Shown here: one piece after another, positions 61,580-64,000 of the stretch
Position numbering within the stretch: position 1 is the stretch's first letter
How the letters are laid out: every line of letters starts with the position of its first letter
Assembly: GCF_050633145.1 (NCBI RefSeq)
Contig: NZ_JBOEFY010000003.1
Span: 62,001 to 126,000 of the forward strand
Direction of reading: 5' to 3'
Source: Kordia sp050633145
GTDB taxonomy: Bacteria; Bacteroidota; Bacteroidia; Flavobacteriales; Flavobacteriaceae
Length of the DNA: 64,000 bases
Position numbers and translations under genes: made by a program
The notes under the pieces: model-generated
What the model saw: the letters and a program-made list of their open reading frames with translations, nothing else
What the model was told of the DNA's origin: nothing
Databases searched by the model: none

Positions 61580-63301
61580 TTAAAAACGATCATCGTACTC
61601 ATCAACACCAATCTTATTTCCATAGCGATCAAGTATAAAAGCATTATGCTCAGCATCAAAAGCTTTTGCAAAACCATCCTTTTTAGAAAGAAATTCAAAA
61701 TCGTCTACATCTGTATATAATAGCGGAATAACTTCTTTTCCAGTAACGACATCTATAAATCCTTGTAAACCATTCAAAGAAACCTTTAACAAACCATTGT
61801 GGGTTCTATCTCCAATTCCATTATATTTTAAAGGAATAATAACACGATTCGTTTTGGTTACAATACTAACTTTGTTATTCAATACTATTCTATATTGTTC
61901 ATTATCAATTGAATAATAACGAGATATACTTTCATATTGAATAGGCATTAAAACAGTTCCTTTTTTATCAAGCAAACCCCATTTGGAACCTAAGCGTACA
62001 GCATAAGTATCGTATAACATTCTGATTTCTTTATATATAAAAGGAATAATTGTTTTACCACGTTTATTGATGACGCCCCATTTTGAATCTTTTCGGAGTG
62101 GAGAATTTTTTGCTATTCTATGGCTTACACTATCGTATATCATAGGAATTTTAAGTTTCCCTTTTCTGTTAATATATCCGTGTTTTCCTGTTTCTTTATC
62201 TACAATCGGCGCAAGTCCGTTTACAAAGGGACCAATTAGCCTGTATTGCGCTAATACTTCTTTGCCAGATCTTGCATCTACAGCTTTAACTTCATCATTA
62301 AATTGTCCAATAAATATGCCTTCTCCGTGATAATACAACGAAAAATCGTATCTAGTTGGAATAATGATTTTCCCTTTAAAATTCATAACTCCCCAACAAT
62401 CTCCATCGCGAATTGACAAATATTCATTCGTTAATTGTTCAATTCTGGTATATTTTTTTGAAGTTATTTTTTTTCCTTTTTGATTAAAAGCAAAATAACC
62501 TTCCTCTGTTTTTACAACAAGCATTTTTGAATTCATATTTGCTTGCCTTGACATATTATGATCTTGAAAGTTAGAAGTGGCATTCATAAACGAAGTCAAT
62601 TGTTTTCCTGTGTCAAAATCAATTAACACAAATTCTTCACCAACATAGCCCATGAAAAATCCGTTATAAGTGGCAAATCGATCATAGATAAAATCGGTAC
62701 TTGGTTCTCCTTTAGAATTCAAATAACTCCATTTTTTATCTTTAGATACAATTGTATATGGGCGATACTGTTCTATTTTGTCATATTCAAAAGGCACAAC
62801 AATTTCTCCTTTCCGACTGATCATTCCTGCTTTCCCATTCTTCATTGCTACCGTAGTATCAAAATAAAAAGGGGAAATATAGTCATACGTGTTAATTGTA
62901 TTTCCATCAACATCTATAAGTTCATACTTATAATGAACAGTATAATTACTAGTTCCGCATCTATCAATAACTCCTATACTTTTATATGTAACTGATGAAA
63001 CTACAGCAGCACCATTTTTAAAATCACTAGCGGTTGCGTACTTCACTGGAATGACTTCATTTCCGTACGAATCTATAAAACCCCATTGATCATATTTTAA
63101 AACTTTCGCATAATAGGTTTTCGATCGTTTTTTGACTTTTGAAAAGTTTCCCACCAATTCATACCCTTTTTCTTTAATCAGTTCATGAAATTGAGGATTT
63201 GAAATATATCCGTATGCATCTACCTCAAATGCTTTTTGTCCCAACATTGTAGAAGTATAAAAAGTGGTAAAGAATAGAATAATATAATATTTCAAAGACA
63301 T
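61580..63301 (-). CDS. Secreted WG-repeat protein
   Basis: A 573-residue protein from ATG 63301 (signal peptide MSLKYYIILFFTTFYTSTMLGQ); a longer in-frame start at 63400 adds 33 residues with a poor signal. About ten WG repeats: WGFIDSYGNEVIPVKY, WGVMNFKGKIIIPTRYD, HGYINRKGKLKIPMIYD, WGVINKRGKTIIPFIYKE, WGLLDKKGTVLMPIQYE, QGFIDVVTGKEVIPLLY and others. WG repeats build a beta-structured surface for binding. It points toward the ATPase gene (34 bases between stops) and so is not in the eCIS operon. Function unknown. Confidence 0.88.
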   Translation of the reverse strand: MSLKYYIILFFTTFYTSTMLGQKAFEVDAYGYISNPQFHELIKEKGYELVGNFSKVKKRSKTYYAKVLKYDQWGFIDSYGNEVIPVKYATASDFKNGAAVVSSVTYKSIGVIDRCGTSNYTVHYKYELIDVDGNTINTYDYISPFYFDTTVAMKNGKAGMISRKGEIVVPFEYDKIEQYRPYTIVSKDKKWSYLNSKGEPSTDFIYDRFATYNGFFMGYVGEEFVLIDFDTGKQLTSFMNATSNFQDHNMSRQANMNSKMLVVKTEEGYFAFNQKGKKITSKKYTRIEQLTNEYLSIRDGDCWGVMNFKGKIIIPTRYDFSLYYHGEGIFIGQFNDEVKAVDARSGKEVLAQYRLIGPFVNGLAPIVDKETGKHGYINRKGKLKIPMIYDSVSHRIAKNSPLRKDSKWGVINKRGKTIIPFIYKEIRMLYDTYAVRLGSKWGLLDKKGTVLMPIQYESISRYYSIDNEQYRIVLNNKVSIVTKTNRVIIPLKYNGIGDRTHNGLLKVSLNGLQGFIDVVTGKEVIPLLYTDVDDFEFLSKKDGFAKAFDAEHNAFILDRYGNKIGVDEYDDRF

Positions 63302-63496
63302 GCACAATTTCTTTTTGATGTAATCAAATATACAGTATAAATAATGTATGCAAAATGATAAAAAGGTGAACAAACCTTTTGAATGAGTAAAGTGCCTCAT
63401 TTCTTCTCTTAAATAGAAAACAAGCCTAGTGTTAAAGAACTCTCGCGTGTTTTTAGTGCTTCAAAAACCATCTTCATAAACCAAAATATCACATAA

Positions 63497-63540
63497 ACAG
63501 GTGAGGCAAAAATCACCTTTCCATGTGTTTTGCCGCCTGT
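63497..63540 (+). other. Structured intergenic element with two alternative hairpins
   Basis: ACAGG-TGA-GGCAAAA (63497-63511) can pair with TTTTGCC-G-CCTGT (63528-63540) in a 12-bp stem with a small bulge. The same bases also allow GGTGA (63500-63504) to pair with TCACC (63513-63517), so the two hairpins exclude each other. Another short CTCC...GGAG pairing follows within 63552-63561. It lies 105 bases before the ATG at 63645, where a riboswitch or attenuator would be. I matched no known riboswitch class. Confidence 0.35.
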
Positions 63541-63644
63541 ATCTCCTAGCTACTTTTGGAGGGTACAATTAAATGATCATTTAGGCACGGAGGTATCTGA
63601 AAATCCTAAACAGAGTAAGAATCAAACTATAAAACAAAAGTGTT

Positions 63645-64000
63645 ATGTCATTTCATACTACAATAATAAAAGCTGAAAATGGTGCTGTCTACGAGGGCTA
63701 TAATGTCCGTTATGTGGAAAAAAACGCACCAGAAAAATATAAGTTTCAACCAAGTGTCAGATTTACCGCAGATGGAAGTGGAACGGTAGTTTTAGAAGTA
63801 ATTGCCAAAACAGCCAAAGAGAATTATGCAAAAGTTTTTACACTGAATTCTAATACAAGCTTTGTATTTGCTCCTATTAAAAATATAACAATTGAAATTA
63901 AGATTACAGATTTCAAAAAAACCGATAAGCATATAGAATTCAATTTTTTCATAAAAGGTTGTGGTGAAGTTCCACTACTAGGTAAACAATGTGTTGAAAG
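63645..64000 (+). CDS. Unrecognised protein, 5' part (cut by window end)
   Basis: ATG 63645 opens a frame that stays open for at least 118 codons to the window edge. It begins MSFHTTIIKAENGAVYEGYNV and has a beta-rich, Lys/Thr-rich pattern (SVRFTADGSGTVVLEVIAK, FVFAPIKNITIEIKI) with GCGEVPLLGKQC at the edge. No signal peptide. It looks like a soluble beta-sandwich; family not recognised. Confidence 0.6.
   Translation, partial: MSFHTTIIKAENGAVYEGYNVRYVEKNAPEKYKFQPSVRFTADGSGTVVLEVIAKTAKENYAKVFTLNSNTSFVFAPIKNITIEIKITDFKKTDKHIEFNFFIKGCGEVPLLGKQCVE

Noticed and set aside
1..64000. CRISPR arrays, tRNA/rRNA genes and insertion sequences
   Set aside because: I looked for regularly spaced repeats, T-loop motifs and transposase frames and saw none; very diverged examples could be missed by eye.

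Overview
The window looks like chromosome of a Flavobacteriaceae bacterium (Bacteroidota). The signs are AT-rich DNA, short intergenic spaces, hardly any Shine-Dalgarno sequences, several TTG starts, promoter-like TTG-N17-19-TAnnTTYG pairs, secreted proteins with Por/type IX (T9SS) C-terminal sorting domains, and class I lanthipeptide-type precursors of the flavobacterial kind. A Kordia-like genus is my guess only. I saw no rRNA, tRNA, CRISPR or IS element.

Positions 1-8.4 kb: an accessory stretch with a spondin-domain T9SS protein, a LysE exporter, and two near-identical RiPP precursors flanking a membrane protein with an HELGH metalloprotease motif. HMG-CoA lyase, guaB, a third RiPP precursor, an OmpH/Skp-like chaperone and another T9SS protein follow.

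Positions 8.5-25.3 kb: core functions. Three consecutive periplasmic folding genes (double-parvulin PPIase, lipoprotein, SurA-like) lead into a MoxR ATPase. Then come aconitase, a PabB-like chorismate-binding enzyme, two small minus-strand genes, tilS, a DsbD-like reductase, a lipoprotein that is a duplicate of the DsbD C-terminal domain, and a DUF885 lipoprotein.

Positions 25.7-31.7 kb: a T9SS protein, two tandem phage tail-collar (Mdp-like) proteins, a compact four-gene unit (small protein, polytopic membrane protein, histidine kinase, LuxR-type response regulator), and tmk.

Positions 32.0-61.5 kb: the main attraction, an apparently complete extracellular contractile injection system (eCIS, AFP/PVC/MAC/AlgoCIS type). 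The order is Pvc16-like cap protein, unknown 184-aa protein, sheath, two tube proteins, DUF5908-like small protein, LysM hub protein, gp27/gp5-like spike, PAAR tip, gp25, Afp11-like and Afp12-like baseplate proteins. These are followed by a 1920-aa protein with five Ig-like repeats, a tape-measure protein, a 1400-aa putative cargo ending in an AHH (HNH/EndoVII) nuclease domain, a probable immunity protein, a polytopic membrane protein and an Afp15-like AAA+ ATPase. A cognate-looking immunity gene beside an eCIS nuclease cargo is the most unusual element, because characterised eCIS mostly target eukaryotic cells.

Positions 61.6-64.0 kb: a convergent WG-repeat protein, a structured intergenic stretch with two mutually exclusive hairpins, and the start of an unrecognised gene cut by the window edge.
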